Source: an uncultured Granulosicoccaceae bacterium
GTDB taxonomy: Bacteria > Pseudomonadota > Gammaproteobacteria > Granulosicoccales > Granulosicoccaceae
Assembly: GCA_937931165.1 (NCBI GenBank)
Contig: CALHCI010000018.1
Coordinates: forward strand, 1-64,000
DNA: 64,000 nucleotides
Reading direction: 5' to 3'
In this document: in pieces, positions 17,399-31,690 of the stretch
How the letters are laid out: the number at the start of each line of letters is the position of its first letter
Position numbering within the stretch: position 1 is the first letter of the stretch
Notes under the pieces: generated by a model
What the model was told of the DNA's origin: nothing
The model's database searches: none
Seen by the model: only the letters and a program-made list of their open reading frames with translations
Translations under genes and position numbers: made by a program

Positions 17399-18106
17399 TT
17401 ACTTTTCCCGGCTCGCCTGTAAAAAATGCTCAGCGCCCTGATTAAATAACACACGGTTATTCTGCGCATTGTGCTGGCCACGGTTTTGTCGGTTTTTGAG
17501 CAAATCAACACCACGCCTGACGGCAGGCCGGTCCTTGATCCGTGCCCGCCAGGCACTCACACGCGGAAAATCATCGAGCGAGCCCGTTAACGGTTTAGCG
17601 ATTAACACCCACGGAAACGCAATAATATCGGCAATCGAATACTCGCCGAGCAGATAGTCACGACTGGCCAGTCTTCTTTCAAGAACGGCAAGATTACGCT
17701 GGTATTCACCGCGATACCGCTGCACAGCGTAGTCCTGGCCTTCAGGTGCATAATTAACAAAATGACTGAGCTGCCCGGCCAGCGGCCCCTGATTGGCTGT
17801 CTGCCAGAACAACCACTCAAGTGCTTCTTTCCTGCCAATCTCATCCTGTGGTATCAGCTTTCCGGTTTTATTGGCAAGATAAAACAGTATGGCGCCGGAC
17901 TCGAACACACTCACTGCTTCACCCGCAACATCATGATCAACAATTGCAGGCATTTTGGCATTGGGACTTATCGCAAGAAACGCTTCGTCAAACTGATCAC
18001 CGGCGCCAATTTCTACCGGTATTGTATTGTAAGCAAGCTGAAGTTCTTCCAGTGCAATAGATACTTTCCAGCCATTTGGCGTTGGCCAGTAGTAGAGATC
18101 AATCAT
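17399..18106 (-). CDS. glutathione S-transferase, YfcG/YghU-like
   Basis: This 235-residue protein has the two-domain GST layout. The thioredoxin-like N-terminal domain starts IDLYYWPTPNGWKVSIALEE, where the Thr-Pro-Asn motif is typical of the Nu-class enzymes YfcG and YghU. SPNAKMPAIVDHD provides the cis-Pro, and FESGAILFYLA the Glu-Ser that binds the glutathione gamma-glutamyl group. The helical C-terminal domain includes YSIADIIAFPW, the N-capping and hydrophobic-staple segment. It is expected in the cytoplasm as a disulphide reductase or conjugating enzyme. Its start overlaps the stop of the CoA-transferase gene by four bases, so the two are translationally coupled. The last 30 residues are polar and not part of the conserved fold. 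Confidence 0.88.
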   Translation of the reverse strand: MIDLYYWPTPNGWKVSIALEELQLAYNTIPVEIGAGDQFDEAFLAISPNAKMPAIVDHDVAGEAVSVFESGAILFYLANKTGKLIPQDEIGRKEALEWLFWQTANQGPLAGQLSHFVNYAPEGQDYAVQRYRGEYQRNLAVLERRLASRDYLLGEYSIADIIAFPWVLIAKPLTGSLDDFPRVSAWRARIKDRPAVRRGVDLLKNRQNRGQHNAQNNRVLFNQGAEHFLQASREK

Positions 18107-19302
18107 GTGTTTTCTCCGTGACAGACAATGGCGTTTTCTGCCACCAGTTTATCTATTTGCGCTGAGCTGTAACCAGCGTGTTGCAGTACCTCACGAGTAT
18201 CTGCGCCAAGTAGCGGGGCCGGCTTCGGACTGGCAATGGTAGTTTTGGAAAATATCGCAGGCTGGCGTGCCTGGCGCAACTCACCCGCCTGCGGATGCTG
18301 CGTGTTGACCAATACCTGGTTAGCTTCTATTTGCGGATGGCGAATCATTTCTTTTCGGGTTAACACCGGGGCACAAGGGACATCCTGTTGCTCAAGCCTT
18401 TGAATGGCATCCTGACTGTTAAACACCAAAAGCGCCTCCTGTGTCAGCCGCGTTCGGGCATCTTTATTTTCTTCTCTGAGCGCAGCAGTTTTGAACCTCG
18501 GGTCGGTCAGAAAGTCAGGACGATCAAGCGCCGTTGACACTCCGTGCCAGTCTTTATCGGCAACCACAGCAACGCTGATATAGCCATCCTGCGTTTCATA
18601 CACCAGATCAATGTAGGACTGGGCTGTTTCGTGTTCGAGTTCATCACCGACAAAAGTATGCCCTCCCATATCAGAGCTCCATAGAAAAAACGCCACAGTA
18701 TCCAACATAGAAACTTTTATATGTTGACCGGTGCCATTTTTAAGCTTTGCAAACAAAGCAGCGGTGATTGCCTGCGAGGTTTGTATCGCAGTGACTTTAT
18801 CGGGAACAATGGTTCGAACAAGACGCGGCCGTGCCTGATCAGACCCCGCCTGTACGGTAGTCAAACCGGACACTGCCTGTATTAGCGGGTCAAATACCGG
18901 TTTTTGCGCATAGGGGCCTTCGAAACCAAAGCCACAAACAGACACGTAGATCAGATCAGGAACAATGGAGCGCAATACCTGTTCACCAATGCCGATGCGT
19001 TCGGCCACCCCCGGTCTGAAGTTCTGAATAAAAACATCCGCATCTTTAATGACTTCTTTCAACGCTGCCAGTCCTGCAGGATTTTTTAAATCCAGAACCA
19101 CCGATCGTTTATTGCGATTATTGTTTAAAAAGGACGCAGAAAACCCGCCTCGCCTGGTCGCAACACGGCGCGAGTGGTCACCATGCGGTGACTCGATTTT
19201 TATCACATCAGCACCCTGATCCGCCAGCATCATTGTTGCCAGTGGTCCGGAGATCATGGTGGTTAAATCGACTACCTTTACACCGCTTAGTGGTCCCGTC
19301 AT
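18103..19302 (-). CDS. CaiB/BaiF family (class III) CoA-transferase
   Basis: This 399-residue protein belongs to the family III CoA-transferases, which move CoA between acids such as carnitine/crotonobetaine, oxalate/formate or bile acids. The start PLSGVKVVDLTTMISGPLATMMLADQGADVIKIE is the family's N-terminal signature (in two parts: PLSGVKVVDLT and GADVIKIE), with NRNKRSVVLDLK following. Asp201 in IKVSMLDTVAFF corresponds to the catalytic Asp that forms the acyl anhydride. Members act as interlocked dimers in the cytoplasm. It heads a two-gene unit with the GST and is divergent from the gamma-butyrobetaine hydroxylase-like gene. That context suggests a role with carnitine-like compounds, but the family is broad and the substrate is not fixed by sequence. 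Confidence 0.88.
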   Translation of the reverse strand: MTGPLSGVKVVDLTTMISGPLATMMLADQGADVIKIESPHGDHSRRVATRRGGFSASFLNNNRNKRSVVLDLKNPAGLAALKEVIKDADVFIQNFRPGVAERIGIGEQVLRSIVPDLIYVSVCGFGFEGPYAQKPVFDPLIQAVSGLTTVQAGSDQARPRLVRTIVPDKVTAIQTSQAITAALFAKLKNGTGQHIKVSMLDTVAFFLWSSDMGGHTFVGDELEHETAQSYIDLVYETQDGYISVAVVADKDWHGVSTALDRPDFLTDPRFKTAALREENKDARTRLTQEALLVFNSQDAIQRLEQQDVPCAPVLTRKEMIRHPQIEANQVLVNTQHPQAGELRQARQPAIFSKTTIASPKPAPLLGADTREVLQHAGYSSAQIDKLVAENAIVCHGENT

Positions 19303-19500
19303 TTTTTGTGCCTGTCTTTTATCAGGTAGAACAACATCAGTACAAATTGCTATGAGTACAATACAATATTATCGAAGTTGGGACTTTCAGCTGGCAGTGG
19401 TAGATTACAGTGGGATCAAATCTCTATTGAGTCCATTTTGAGCTGTATTTCGCGAAACACGCGGCATACTGCCCGGGTTAATTTATCAGCAGGAGGGGTG

Positions 19501-20673
19501 ATGGAAGCGTCACACATACCGAGACACTGTCCGCAAGCAGAGTATCAGCTGACATCAGTGCACCGCGACCCTGACAAAATTCGCTTTAACTGGGGCGACG
19601 GGCATCAATCCGGTTTTCATACCATCTGGCTCCGCGACAATTGCAGCTGTGAAATGTGTGGCGATCACAGTGGCGGGCATCGATTTTTCGAACTCAATAT
19701 GCTGCCGGATAATCTGGATTACCAGGTCAGCCATACGGACCAGATGGTTGAAATCAGGTGGACCGCAGATGACCATATCAGTCGCTTTAACACCGCCTGG
19801 CTACGCAGCCACTGCCAGAGTGATCAGGAACGCAATAAACGCCGTTCAAACCCGCAGCTCTGGGATGCATCTTTTACACAGTCACTGCCCCGCGTGAGCT
19901 ACCCGGATGCTCAGCAAAAGGAATCAGAGCTGCTGAAAATATTCGATGCAGTTCGTAGCTACGGCATTGTACTTCTCGAAGATGTTCCAAAAACCGCACA
20001 GGCCACAGAGGAAATTGCCGGGTTATTAAGTTTTATTCGTGAAACACACTACGGGCGGGTATTTGAGATTATCTCTACACCGGAACCTGCGGTAATCGCC
20101 AACGCACCGGTGCCACTGCGACCCCATACCGATGAAAATTTTCGCGAACCTCCACCTGGCATTATGATTTTTCATTCTTTAAGAGCCAGTGAAGACAACG
20201 GCGGTGAGTCAGTGATGACCGATGGATTCAAACTCGCCGCTGACTATAAAGCAATGTACCCGCAGGATTATCAATTACTGTCAGAAGTACCTATACCTCA
20301 TCGACGGTTTCTCGACAATGTCGGTCTGCGTGCCGAGGCACCAATGATTCAACACGACTACTTCGGTCAGGTCTGTGAGTTCAGACTAAACGAAAGAACG
20401 ATGGGGCCCATCGACTTACCGGAAAAATTAATCAGTCCTGTGTACAGCGCACTAAAGAAAATGTTTGCACTTTCGTACGACAGTAAGTATCACATGCATT
20501 ATCTGCTCAAAGGCGGTGAAGCACTGGTGTTTGACAATGCTCGTGTGTTACACGCAAGAACAGGCTTTAACGGCAATCGTCATGTGCGCCTGACTCATGT
20601 TGGCAGCGATGAGTTTTACAGTCGGTGGAGGCAACTGCGCTACAAGTACAATGGTGACATCAACTTAGCGTAA
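19501..20673 (+). CDS. gamma-butyrobetaine hydroxylase-like 2OG-Fe(II) dioxygenase
   Basis: This 390-residue enzyme has the two-domain build of gamma-butyrobetaine and trimethyllysine hydroxylases. The N-terminal zinc domain has WLRDNCSCEMC with Cys48, Cys50, Cys53 and a nearby His60. The TauD-type catalytic domain has the iron ligands His209, Asp211 (RPHTDENF) and His351 (VLHARTGF), with Arg360 or Arg363 as 2OG ligand. The family hydroxylates gamma-butyrobetaine to L-carnitine or related trimethylammonium substrates. The ATG at 19501 directly follows AGGAGGGGTG. An SDR gene starts five bases after its stop, so they form an operon. Nearby betaine transporter and CaiB-like CoA-transferase genes fit quaternary-amine metabolism. 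Some homologues act on other compounds, so the substrate is provisional. Confidence 0.85.
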   Translation: MEASHIPRHCPQAEYQLTSVHRDPDKIRFNWGDGHQSGFHTIWLRDNCSCEMCGDHSGGHRFFELNMLPDNLDYQVSHTDQMVEIRWTADDHISRFNTAWLRSHCQSDQERNKRRSNPQLWDASFTQSLPRVSYPDAQQKESELLKIFDAVRSYGIVLLEDVPKTAQATEEIAGLLSFIRETHYGRVFEIISTPEPAVIANAPVPLRPHTDENFREPPPGIMIFHSLRASEDNGGESVMTDGFKLAADYKAMYPQDYQLLSEVPIPHRRFLDNVGLRAEAPMIQHDYFGQVCEFRLNERTMGPIDLPEKLISPVYSALKKMFALSYDSKYHMHYLLKGGEALVFDNARVLHARTGFNGNRHVRLTHVGSDEFYSRWRQLRYKYNGDINLA

Positions 20674-20678
20674 TTATC

Positions 20679-21449
20679 ATGACTAAAGAGCTATGGCACC
20701 ACAACAGAGTTGCTATCGTTACCGGTGGCAGTTCCGGCATCGGACTGAAAATTGCCGCTGTACTGGCAGCACGAGGGGCGAAGGTCGCGATGGGTGGGCG
20801 ACAGACGGTAACAGCCTATAGTTCACTGCAAGATCAGGGTTATCTGGTCGGGCAGTTAGATGTAGACAGCACAGATTCAGTAAAACAGTTCATCGAACTG
20901 GTGCAAAACAAACTTGGAACACCCGGAATTTTAATTAACTCAGCAGGAATATCAGTACATCATTCTGTCAGTGGTCATAGTGATGAAGACTGGAACGCAG
21001 TGATAAACACCAATCTCAATGGCCCTTTCAGAATGATACGGACATGCCTGCCATTGATGATCGATGCGGGCTGGGGCCGGATTGTTAATATCGCATCAAC
21101 AGCTGCCACAACCGCTACAGATACACATGCCGCCTATTGCGCATCGAAATCCGGTTTACTTGGATTGAGTCGGGCGGTAGCGTTGGAGGGTGCTGCTCAC
21201 GGTGTTACGTGTACTACGGTCAGTCCTACGTGGGTAGAGACAGAAATGTTGAGCAGCAGTATTAAAAAAATATCGGCGCGTTCAGGTAACACAGAGGCAG
21301 AAGTCAGGTCAGCGCTTGAATCTGCTAACCCGCAAAACCGTCTGGTACAGCCAGACGAAATTGCCGAACTGGTATCTTTTTTATCATCTGATTTATCTCC
21401 CGCACTTACGATGGAAGATATTCAAGTGAACGCCGGTGCGTTCTGGTAG
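20679..21449 (+). CDS. short-chain dehydrogenase/reductase
   Basis: This 256-residue classical SDR has the cofactor motif TGGSSGIG (residues 15-22), NSAG (87-90), catalytic Ser140, Tyr153 and Lys157 (YCASK), and the usual SPTWVETEML segment after the active site. Sequence character is close to 3-hydroxybutyrate dehydrogenases and 3-oxoacyl reductases, which use NAD(P)H to interconvert a hydroxyl and a ketone. It is five bases downstream of the gamma-butyrobetaine hydroxylase-like gene, so it may oxidise that enzyme's hydroxylated product or a later intermediate such as a trimethylaminobutyrate derivative. That link is inferred from the operon only. Confidence 0.87.
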   Translation: MTKELWHHNRVAIVTGGSSGIGLKIAAVLAARGAKVAMGGRQTVTAYSSLQDQGYLVGQLDVDSTDSVKQFIELVQNKLGTPGILINSAGISVHHSVSGHSDEDWNAVINTNLNGPFRMIRTCLPLMIDAGWGRIVNIASTAATTATDTHAAYCASKSGLLGLSRAVALEGAAHGVTCTTVSPTWVETEMLSSSIKKISARSGNTEAEVRSALESANPQNRLVQPDEIAELVSFLSSDLSPALTMEDIQVNAGAFW

Positions 21450-21469
21450 CAAAGTACTCACTGGTAAGC

Positions 21470-21494
21470 TGACCGCCCCCAAACGGGGCGGTCA
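21470..21494. terminator. bidirectional hairpin between SDR and katG
   Basis: TGACCGCCCC (21470-21479) pairs with GGGGCGGTCA (21485-21494) over a five-base loop. It lies in the 57-base gap between the convergent SDR and katG genes. The GC-rich ten-base-pair stem should end transcription or protect both 3' ends, although neither flank has a strong T-run. Confidence 0.6.
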
Positions 21495-21506
21495 CTGCCC
21501 GAACAA

Positions 21507-23705
<2,199 letters not shown>

Positions 23706-23847
23706 TTAGTTAATGTGTGGGTGTTGTTTTCAGCCTTTGATGGCTGTTATTTTTAACTACAGTGTTACTAAATTTGTGCGATCTCCGGAGTTCGATGATC
23801 AGTAAAAGATTTCACGATAGGGCTGCTGTCTGTCATCTGTTAATGCG

Positions 23848-24276
23848 CTACTGACAACCGGGGCAGGTACCCCAGTAAATGACCTCAGCCTCATCAATCT
23901 TATAGCCATGGTCATCGTGAGCGGTAAGACAGGGGGCCTCACCAACAGCGCAGTCTATATCGACCAGGGTGCCACATTCACGGCAGATCAGGTGGTGATG
24001 GTTATCCACCCGATGCTCGTAACGTGCAGCAGAACCGGCCGGTTGTATACGACGAAGCAAACCGTGTTCAGACATGGCATTGAGCGCGTCATAAACAGCT
24101 TGCCGGGAGATTACGCCAAGTTCTTCACGTACCGCACTACAGATTTCATCTGCCATCGCATGCGGTAGCGACGTCACTGCACGATGCACAGCAAGACGCT
24201 GCGCCGTGACCTGTAGACCTGCCGCACGAAGTGCATCAGGAACATCTTTAGACGTATGACTGTGATGATCGACCAT
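23848..24276 (-). CDS. Fur/PerR-family transcriptional repressor
   Basis: This 142-residue regulator has the winged-helix DNA-binding domain of the Fur family in its first 85 residues ([39 protein letters not shown]). The dimer domain carries two CxxC pairs, Cys98/Cys101 and Cys138/Cys141, for the structural zinc. His93-His95 and Asp107 match the metal-sensing region. The residue equivalent to PerR Asp85 is Glu here, as in Fur, so peroxide sensing by His oxidation is not certain. Its place before katG supports an oxidative-stress role. The metal, iron or manganese, cannot be told from the sequence. Confidence 0.88.
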   Translation of the reverse strand: MVDHHSHTSKDVPDALRAAGLQVTAQRLAVHRAVTSLPHAMADEICSAVREELGVISRQAVYDALNAMSEHGLLRRIQPAGSAARYEHRVDNHHHLICRECGTLVDIDCAVGEAPCLTAHDDHGYKIDEAEVIYWGTCPGCQ

Positions 24277-24292
24277 ATGTTTATACTGACCA

Positions 24293-24317
24293 CAATTCTA
24301 TACTATGTCAAGAATTG
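24293..24317 (-). promoter_or_regulatory. candidate Fur/PerR operator upstream of the repressor
   Basis: CAATTCT (24293-24299) and AGAATTG (24311-24317) form an inverted repeat with an 11-base AT-rich centre, 17 bases upstream of the repressor start. A second palindrome, ATTATCTATAAT, lies at 24321-24332. AT-rich inverted repeats in this position are typical of autoregulated Fur-family genes. Binding is inferred. Confidence 0.4.
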
Positions 24318-24380
24318 GCTATTATCTATAATCATCCATCATTTTGCGTTTGCAGACTCCGGGGTTTTTCAGCCACGCAC

Positions 24381-24405
24381 AAAAAAGCCCGCGTAAAGCG
24401 GGCTT
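24381..24405 (-). terminator. intrinsic terminator of the atp operon
   Basis: On the minus strand an eight-base-pair stem (AAGCCCGC with GCGGGCTT, loop of five) is followed directly by a run of six T residues, 25 bases after the atpC stop codon. This is a textbook rho-independent terminator. Confidence 0.9.
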
Positions 24406-24430
24406 CTTTTGGTACCGCAAGAGGAAGTCT

Positions 24431-24850
24431 CTAACGACCGACATCCTTTATTTTCTTCAGCACCGCAAGTCGCGCGGAAGCCTCGGCAAGCTCTGCAGCA
24501 GCTGCCGCATAATCCGGCGTTCCCTGCTTATCATTAAGTGCCTGCTCTGCACGGTCACGTGCGGCAGTCGCTTCTGCCTCATCAAGATCACCGCCACGGA
24601 TTACTGTATCCGCCAGCACAGTGATCACGTGGGGCTGTACTTCAAGCATGCCACCAGAGACAAAAAAGTGTTGTGCCTCACCACCGCTGTGTACGGCAAT
24701 ATCGCCGGGCTTGATACCGGTGAGAAAGGGCGCATGGCCGGGTGCAATACCGACTTCACCCATCTCAGCAGAAACCACAAGCATCTCTGCTTCACCGGAG
24801 AAGATCGCTTCCTCAGCGCTGACGATGTCAACCTGGATTGTATTAGCCAT
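24431..24850 (-). CDS. atpC: F1Fo ATP synthase epsilon subunit
   Basis: This 139-residue subunit, the same length as in E. coli, is part of the central stalk. It couples c-ring rotation to the catalytic head and can inhibit ATP hydrolysis. The N-terminal beta-sandwich holds IVSAEEAIFSGEAEM and the conserved GIAPGHAPFLTGIKPG. A two-helix C-terminal domain (DEAEATAARDRAEQAL and later Ala-rich helix) is the regulatory part. It is the last gene of the operon, just before the terminator and 28 bases after atpD. Confidence 0.97.
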   Translation of the reverse strand: MANTIQVDIVSAEEAIFSGEAEMLVVSAEMGEVGIAPGHAPFLTGIKPGDIAVHSGGEAQHFFVSGGMLEVQPHVITVLADTVIRGGDLDEAEATAARDRAEQALNDKQGTPDYAAAAAELAEASARLAVLKKIKDVGR

Positions 24851-24878
24851 GATTCAGATCTCTTAGCCGACTTGGCAG

Positions 24879-26291
<1,413 letters not shown>

Positions 26292-27155
26292 TTAAACGGC
26301 TGCGGCACCACCGACGATCTCAGAGATTTCCTGAGTAATCGCGGCCTGTCGCGCCTTGTTGTATACGAGTTGAAGTTCGTTGATGATGTCGCCGGCGTTA
26401 TCCGTCGCACTTTTCATGGCGACCATTCGCGCTGCCATTTCACAGGCAACGTTCTCTACCGCGGCCTGGTAAATCAACGATTCGATATAGCGACGCATCA
26501 GTCTGTCCAATACGTCTTCAGAGGTTGGCTCATACAGATAATCCCAGTGATGACCAAAGTTCTCTTCAGTGGTCGCCTCGGTAGGGATAAGCTGTGTGAG
26601 AGTCGGCTTTTGCGCCATTGAGTTAATAAACTCGTTTTCTGCAATGTAGAGACGATCAAGCCGGCCTTCTTCTACAGCATTGAGCATGACTGTCACAGCA
26701 CCCAGCAGATCACCCATTTTAGGCTGATCGCCCAGGTCTGACACCTCTGCAACAATATTGCTGCGCAGACGTTTGAAAAAGCTGCCTGCTTTTTTACCAA
26801 CAGTACAGACGTCAATTTCAACACCTTTTTCATCCCATTCACGCATCGAAGCGACTGCGTTTTTGAAACTGTTGATGTTCAGGCCACCACACAAGCCACG
26901 GTCTGTAGAGATAACGATATAGCCAACGCGTTTAACTTCTTCACGCGGTTGCATGTACAGGTGCACGTACTCAGTGTTTGCCGCAGCGACATGACCCACA
27001 ACCTCACGCATTTTTTGTGCGTAGGGGCGGGTCGCAGCCATGCGTTCCTGAGCTTTGCGCATCTTGCTCGCGGCGACCATCTCCATCGCCTTGGTGATCT
27101 TCTGCGTATTCTGAATGCTTCGGATCTTGGTGCGTATTTCTTTGGCGCCGGCCAT
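26292..27155 (-). CDS. atpG: F1Fo ATP synthase gamma subunit
   Basis: This 287-residue subunit is the rotating central shaft; its length equals that of E. coli. The N-terminal helix [20 protein letters not shown] and [14 protein letters not shown], the middle [10 protein letters not shown] and the C-terminal helix [15 protein letters not shown] are all conserved. The two long terminal helices form the coiled coil inside the alpha3beta3 ring. It is positioned between atpA and atpD, the standard order. Confidence 0.98.
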   Translation of the reverse strand: MAGAKEIRTKIRSIQNTQKITKAMEMVAASKMRKAQERMAATRPYAQKMREVVGHVAAANTEYVHLYMQPREEVKRVGYIVISTDRGLCGGLNINSFKNAVASMREWDEKGVEIDVCTVGKKAGSFFKRLRSNIVAEVSDLGDQPKMGDLLGAVTVMLNAVEEGRLDRLYIAENEFINSMAQKPTLTQLIPTEATTEENFGHHWDYLYEPTSEDVLDRLMRRYIESLIYQAAVENVACEMAARMVAMKSATDNAGDIINELQLVYNKARQAAITQEISEIVGGAAAV

Positions 27156-27167
27156 AACAGTGTGTCC

Positions 27168-28715
27168 TTACGCCTGGAACGCGCCGTTGTCGACAAAATC
27201 GCTTACCGCAGCTTTAAGGCCGTCGAGGATTTCATCGTTGTAGGCACCTGTGTCATTGATCTTGTCAATAAGACCGCTGTGGTTGGCGCGGACATGGTCG
27301 TGCATGGCTTCTTCAAATTCTACAACGCGATTGGCGTCGATGTTGTCGAGGTAGCCTTCGTTAGCTGCGTACAGAGACACCGCCATTTCACCAACAGATA
27401 ATGGAGAGTATTGCTTCTGCTTCATGAGTTCTGTCACGCGCTGACCACGCTCGAGCTGCTTGCGGGTGACATCATCGAGGTCTGAAGCGAACTGCGCAAA
27501 TGCCGCCAGTTCACGATACTGAGCCAGTGCCAGTCGAACACCGCCACCAAGCTTACTGATGATTTTGGTTTGAGCGGCACCACCTACTCGGGATACCGAC
27601 AGACCGGCATTGATCGCAGGGCGAATACCGGCGTTAAACAGATCCGTTTCAAGGAAGATCTGACCGTCAGTAATTGAAATTACGTTGGTCGGTACGAAAG
27701 CCGATACATCACCTGCCTGGGTTTCAATGATTGGCAGTGCAGTCAGTGAACCGGTTTTGCCTTTGACGCGTCCTTCTGTCTGACGCTCAACGTATTCAGC
27801 GCTAACGCGTGCAGCACGCTCAAGCAAACGTGAGTGAAGGTAGAATACATCACCCGGATACGCCTCACGGCCCGGTGGACGACGCAGCAGCAGTGATACC
27901 TGACGATAACCCCAGGCCTGCTTGGTGAGATCATCATAAATGATCAGTGCATCTTCACCGATGTCGCGGAAGTACTCACCCATAGAGCAGCCGGAGTAAG
28001 GGGCGATGAAGTTCATTGCCGCAGATTCGGCAGCGCCGGCAGCAACAACGATGGTGTTTTTCATGGCATCGTGTTCTTCAAGCTTGGCGACCACGTTAGC
28101 AATCGTTGATTGCTTCTGGCCAACGGCTACATAGATACACTTAATGCCGCTGTCTTTCTGATTGATGATGGCATCGATTGCCACGGCCGTTTTACCCGTC
28201 TGACGGTCACCGATAATCAGTTCGCGCTGACCGCGACCGATTGGCACCATCGCATCAATTGATTTAAGACCGGTTTGTACCGGCTGATCAACCGACTGAC
28301 GCCAGTAAACACCGGGTGCTACTTTTTCAATCGGCGAAGTTTCTGTGGTACCCAGCGGGCCTTTGTCATCGATGGGCTGGCCAAGCGCGTTCACTACGCG
28401 GCCAAGCAACTGCTCGCCTACCGGCACTTCAAGAATTTTACCGGTACAGCGGACTTTGTCGCCTTCTTTAATGTGACCGTAGGCACCGAGGATTACCGCA
28501 CCGACTGAGTCACGCTCAAGGTTCAGTGCCAGACCGTACGTGTCACCCGGGAATTCAATCATTTCCCCGGACATTGCATCGTTGAGGCCGTGAATTCGGA
28601 CAATACCGTCAGCAACGCTCACGATAGTGCCTTCAGTGCGCGCCTCAGATGATGCTTCGAAATTCCCGATTCGCTCTTTAATCAGCTCGCTGATTTCAGA
28701 TGGGTTGAGTTGCAT
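27168..28715 (-). CDS. atpA: F1Fo ATP synthase alpha subunit
   Basis: This 515-residue non-catalytic nucleotide-binding subunit (E. coli 513) has the P-loop [13 protein letters not shown], the family signature [13 protein letters not shown] with the arginine finger, and an N-terminal segment [14 protein letters not shown] that contacts the delta subunit. It alternates with beta in the F1 head. Only 12 bases separate its stop from the atpG start, as expected in a tightly packed operon. Confidence 0.98.
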   Translation of the reverse strand: MQLNPSEISELIKERIGNFEASSEARTEGTIVSVADGIVRIHGLNDAMSGEMIEFPGDTYGLALNLERDSVGAVILGAYGHIKEGDKVRCTGKILEVPVGEQLLGRVVNALGQPIDDKGPLGTTETSPIEKVAPGVYWRQSVDQPVQTGLKSIDAMVPIGRGQRELIIGDRQTGKTAVAIDAIINQKDSGIKCIYVAVGQKQSTIANVVAKLEEHDAMKNTIVVAAGAAESAAMNFIAPYSGCSMGEYFRDIGEDALIIYDDLTKQAWGYRQVSLLLRRPPGREAYPGDVFYLHSRLLERAARVSAEYVERQTEGRVKGKTGSLTALPIIETQAGDVSAFVPTNVISITDGQIFLETDLFNAGIRPAINAGLSVSRVGGAAQTKIISKLGGGVRLALAQYRELAAFAQFASDLDDVTRKQLERGQRVTELMKQKQYSPLSVGEMAVSLYAANEGYLDNIDANRVVEFEEAMHDHVRANHSGLIDKINDTGAYNDEILDGLKAAVSDFVDNGAFQA

Positions 28716-28766
28716 GTGGAGTCGTCCTCTAAATAAATTCTGCTGCGCGCGCGAATTCCGGTTGAG

Positions 28767-29306
28767 TTACCGGGCGCTGAGGCTGCTGCCGAGTTGTGAA
28801 AGCCGTCCTTTTACAGAACCGTCTATCACAATATCGCCAGCGCGAATGATGGCACCGCCAATCAGTGAATCATCGATTTCCTCGACAATTTTGACTTTCT
28901 TGTCAAATCGGCGTTGCAGCGCTTCGGTAAGCTTTGAACGATAGTTGTCATCAAGAGCCATGGCAGTGATTACTGTGGCCTCGAGAGTGCCTTCTTCGTC
29001 CGCGCGTAAATTTTCATATATGTCGCCAACCTCGCTAACAAGCGAAAGGCGATTATTCTCAGCCAGCAGACGAACCATGTTGACGCCTTCAGCGTCGAGT
29101 TTGTCGCCAACGATTTTCTCTACCAGCAATGCACGATCTGCCGAAGTGTTCGACGGATCGTCCAGTGCAGTTGCAAGCGCCGGGTCTGCAACCACTGCCT
29201 TCAACAAGGACAGCCGTTCGGACCATGCATCATAGTTGCCGCTGTTTCGAGCAAGCTCGAAAACAGCTTTGGCGTAGGGTCTTGCAGCGGTTACGGTCTC
29301 GACCAT
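28767..29306 (-). CDS. atpH: F1Fo ATP synthase delta subunit
   Basis: This 179-residue peripheral-stalk subunit links F1 to the b dimer. The N-terminal helical bundle begins TAARPYAKAVFELA. The C-terminal part has the conserved DDSLIGGAIIRAGDIVIDGSV segment. Length is similar to E. coli (177). It starts two bases after the atpF stop codon. Confidence 0.97.
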   Translation of the reverse strand: MVETVTAARPYAKAVFELARNSGNYDAWSERLSLLKAVVADPALATALDDPSNTSADRALLVEKIVGDKLDAEGVNMVRLLAENNRLSLVSEVGDIYENLRADEEGTLEATVITAMALDDNYRSKLTEALQRRFDKKVKIVEEIDDSLIGGAIIRAGDIVIDGSVKGRLSQLGSSLSAR

Positions 29307-29308
29307 GA

Positions 29309-29779
29309 TCAGATCTTCGCTATCAGTTCATCAAGCACGGCGGCGTGCGAGTTGGCATCGACTTCACGCTTGAGGATTCGTTCAGCACCGGCTACCGCCA
29401 CTGATGAAACCTGCGTGCGAAGCGTTTCGCGCGCACTGACAACTTCCTGGTCAATTTCAGCTTGAGCAGAAGTACGGATGCGGTCACTTTCAGTGACTGC
29501 CTGCTGTTTTGCCTCGTCGACTATCTCGTTACCACGACGCTGAGCCTGGGACACGATTTCGGCCGCCTGGGTTTTTGCGTCAGACACGAGTTGCTGTGCC
29601 TCTGCCTGCGCTACTTCCTGTGCCTGAGCACCCTGTTCTGCAGCGGCCAGTCCTTCAGCAATCGTTGCCTGGCGTTCCCGCAGCGCACCAATCAGCGGCG
29701 GCCACACGAACTTCATGCAAAAAGCCACAAACATGGCAAAGGAGATCGCTTGGCCGATAAGAGTGAGGTTTATATTCAT
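29309..29779 (-). CDS. atpF: F1Fo ATP synthase b subunit
   Basis: This 156-residue subunit, the same length as in E. coli, begins [20 protein letters not shown], one membrane helix, followed by [17 protein letters not shown]. The remainder is a long charged, Ala- and Gln-rich helix that dimerises to form the peripheral stalk. Only one b gene is present, so the stalk should be a homodimer. Confidence 0.97.
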   Translation of the reverse strand: MNINLTLIGQAISFAMFVAFCMKFVWPPLIGALRERQATIAEGLAAAEQGAQAQEVAQAEAQQLVSDAKTQAAEIVSQAQRRGNEIVDEAKQQAVTESDRIRTSAQAEIDQEVVSARETLRTQVSSVAVAGAERILKREVDANSHAAVLDELIAKI

Positions 29780-29840
29780 TGCCTATCTCCGATTAGGTGT
29801 AAACAAATCAGTTTTGATCACTGATGGTCTACTCGCCTTT

Positions 29841-30145
<305 letters not shown>

Positions 30146-30162
30146 TTGTTGGAAGAGTGAAA

Positions 30163-31032
<870 letters not shown>

Positions 31033-31044
31033 TCAGAGTTCTGT

Positions 31045-31419
31045 TTATCGCCCGGTCAGCCATGGCGTGAACCACAAGACTGACTGAACGACTATGAATC
31101 CGCCGAACAGTGCAACAACATTTAACGGCTTCATATAAATAAATATCAGCGCAAAAATCACCGCTGTCATAATGAGTTTCATCGCCTGACCCGAGTAAAA
31201 AGACTGAAGGATCAGAAGCGTTGATCGAGCACCCGAGAATCGAAATGCGCGGTACGCAAAGTACGAACTGGGGACAAGACACGCCAGCGCGCCACCTGCC
31301 GCCGACAATGCAGCTATCGTTCCAAACGGCAAGAGAGCCAGTGGGAGCAAAACCGCTATTGCAAGCTGGGTGAGCAGCAGGCGCTTAACAACAAGCCTGT
31401 GAGGTGATTGCGCAGTCAT
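31045..31419 (-). CDS. atpI: ATP synthase protein I
   Basis: This 124-residue protein is the first gene of the operon and has four hydrophobic segments. ACLVPSSYFAYRAFRF is the characteristic AtpI motif. It helps c-ring assembly or magnesium supply in other bacteria and is not part of the final complex. The ATG at 31419 is about 73 bases from the predicted transcription start of the operon. Confidence 0.88.
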   Translation of the reverse strand: MTAQSPHRLVVKRLLLTQLAIAVLLPLALLPFGTIAALSAAGGALACLVPSSYFAYRAFRFSGARSTLLILQSFYSGQAMKLIMTAVIFALIFIYMKPLNVVALFGGFIVVQSVLWFTPWLTGR

Positions 31420-31498
31420 GATTTACCTGATTCGTATCTTTTATAGACTATTAATCGCGTTCCGTCGCAGGTAACGCATGACTGTTTTATCGCGGCGA

Positions 31499-31528
31499 AG
31501 TATAAGGTTGCAGATAGCTTAGGGTCAA
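31499..31528 (-). promoter_or_regulatory. sigma-70 promoter of the atp operon
   Basis: On the minus strand TTGACC (31523-31528) and TATACT (31499-31504) are separated by 18 bases. Each box differs from consensus at one position. Transcription would begin near 31492, giving a leader of about 70 bases before atpI. The match is strong and the place is right. Confidence 0.7.
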
Positions 31529-31690
31529 GGTATTAAAGTAATAATCAGCCAGGTATTCATGGGTATTCTGACAGGTTGTTACACAGCCTTGTGTCTGCAC
31601 CTGACAAGCAGTATTTCGCCAGGTATTCCGGATCGAAATACGACCGGTAACTTCTCATGCCTTTTGAATTAGGCCTGTTTGAGATAGACG

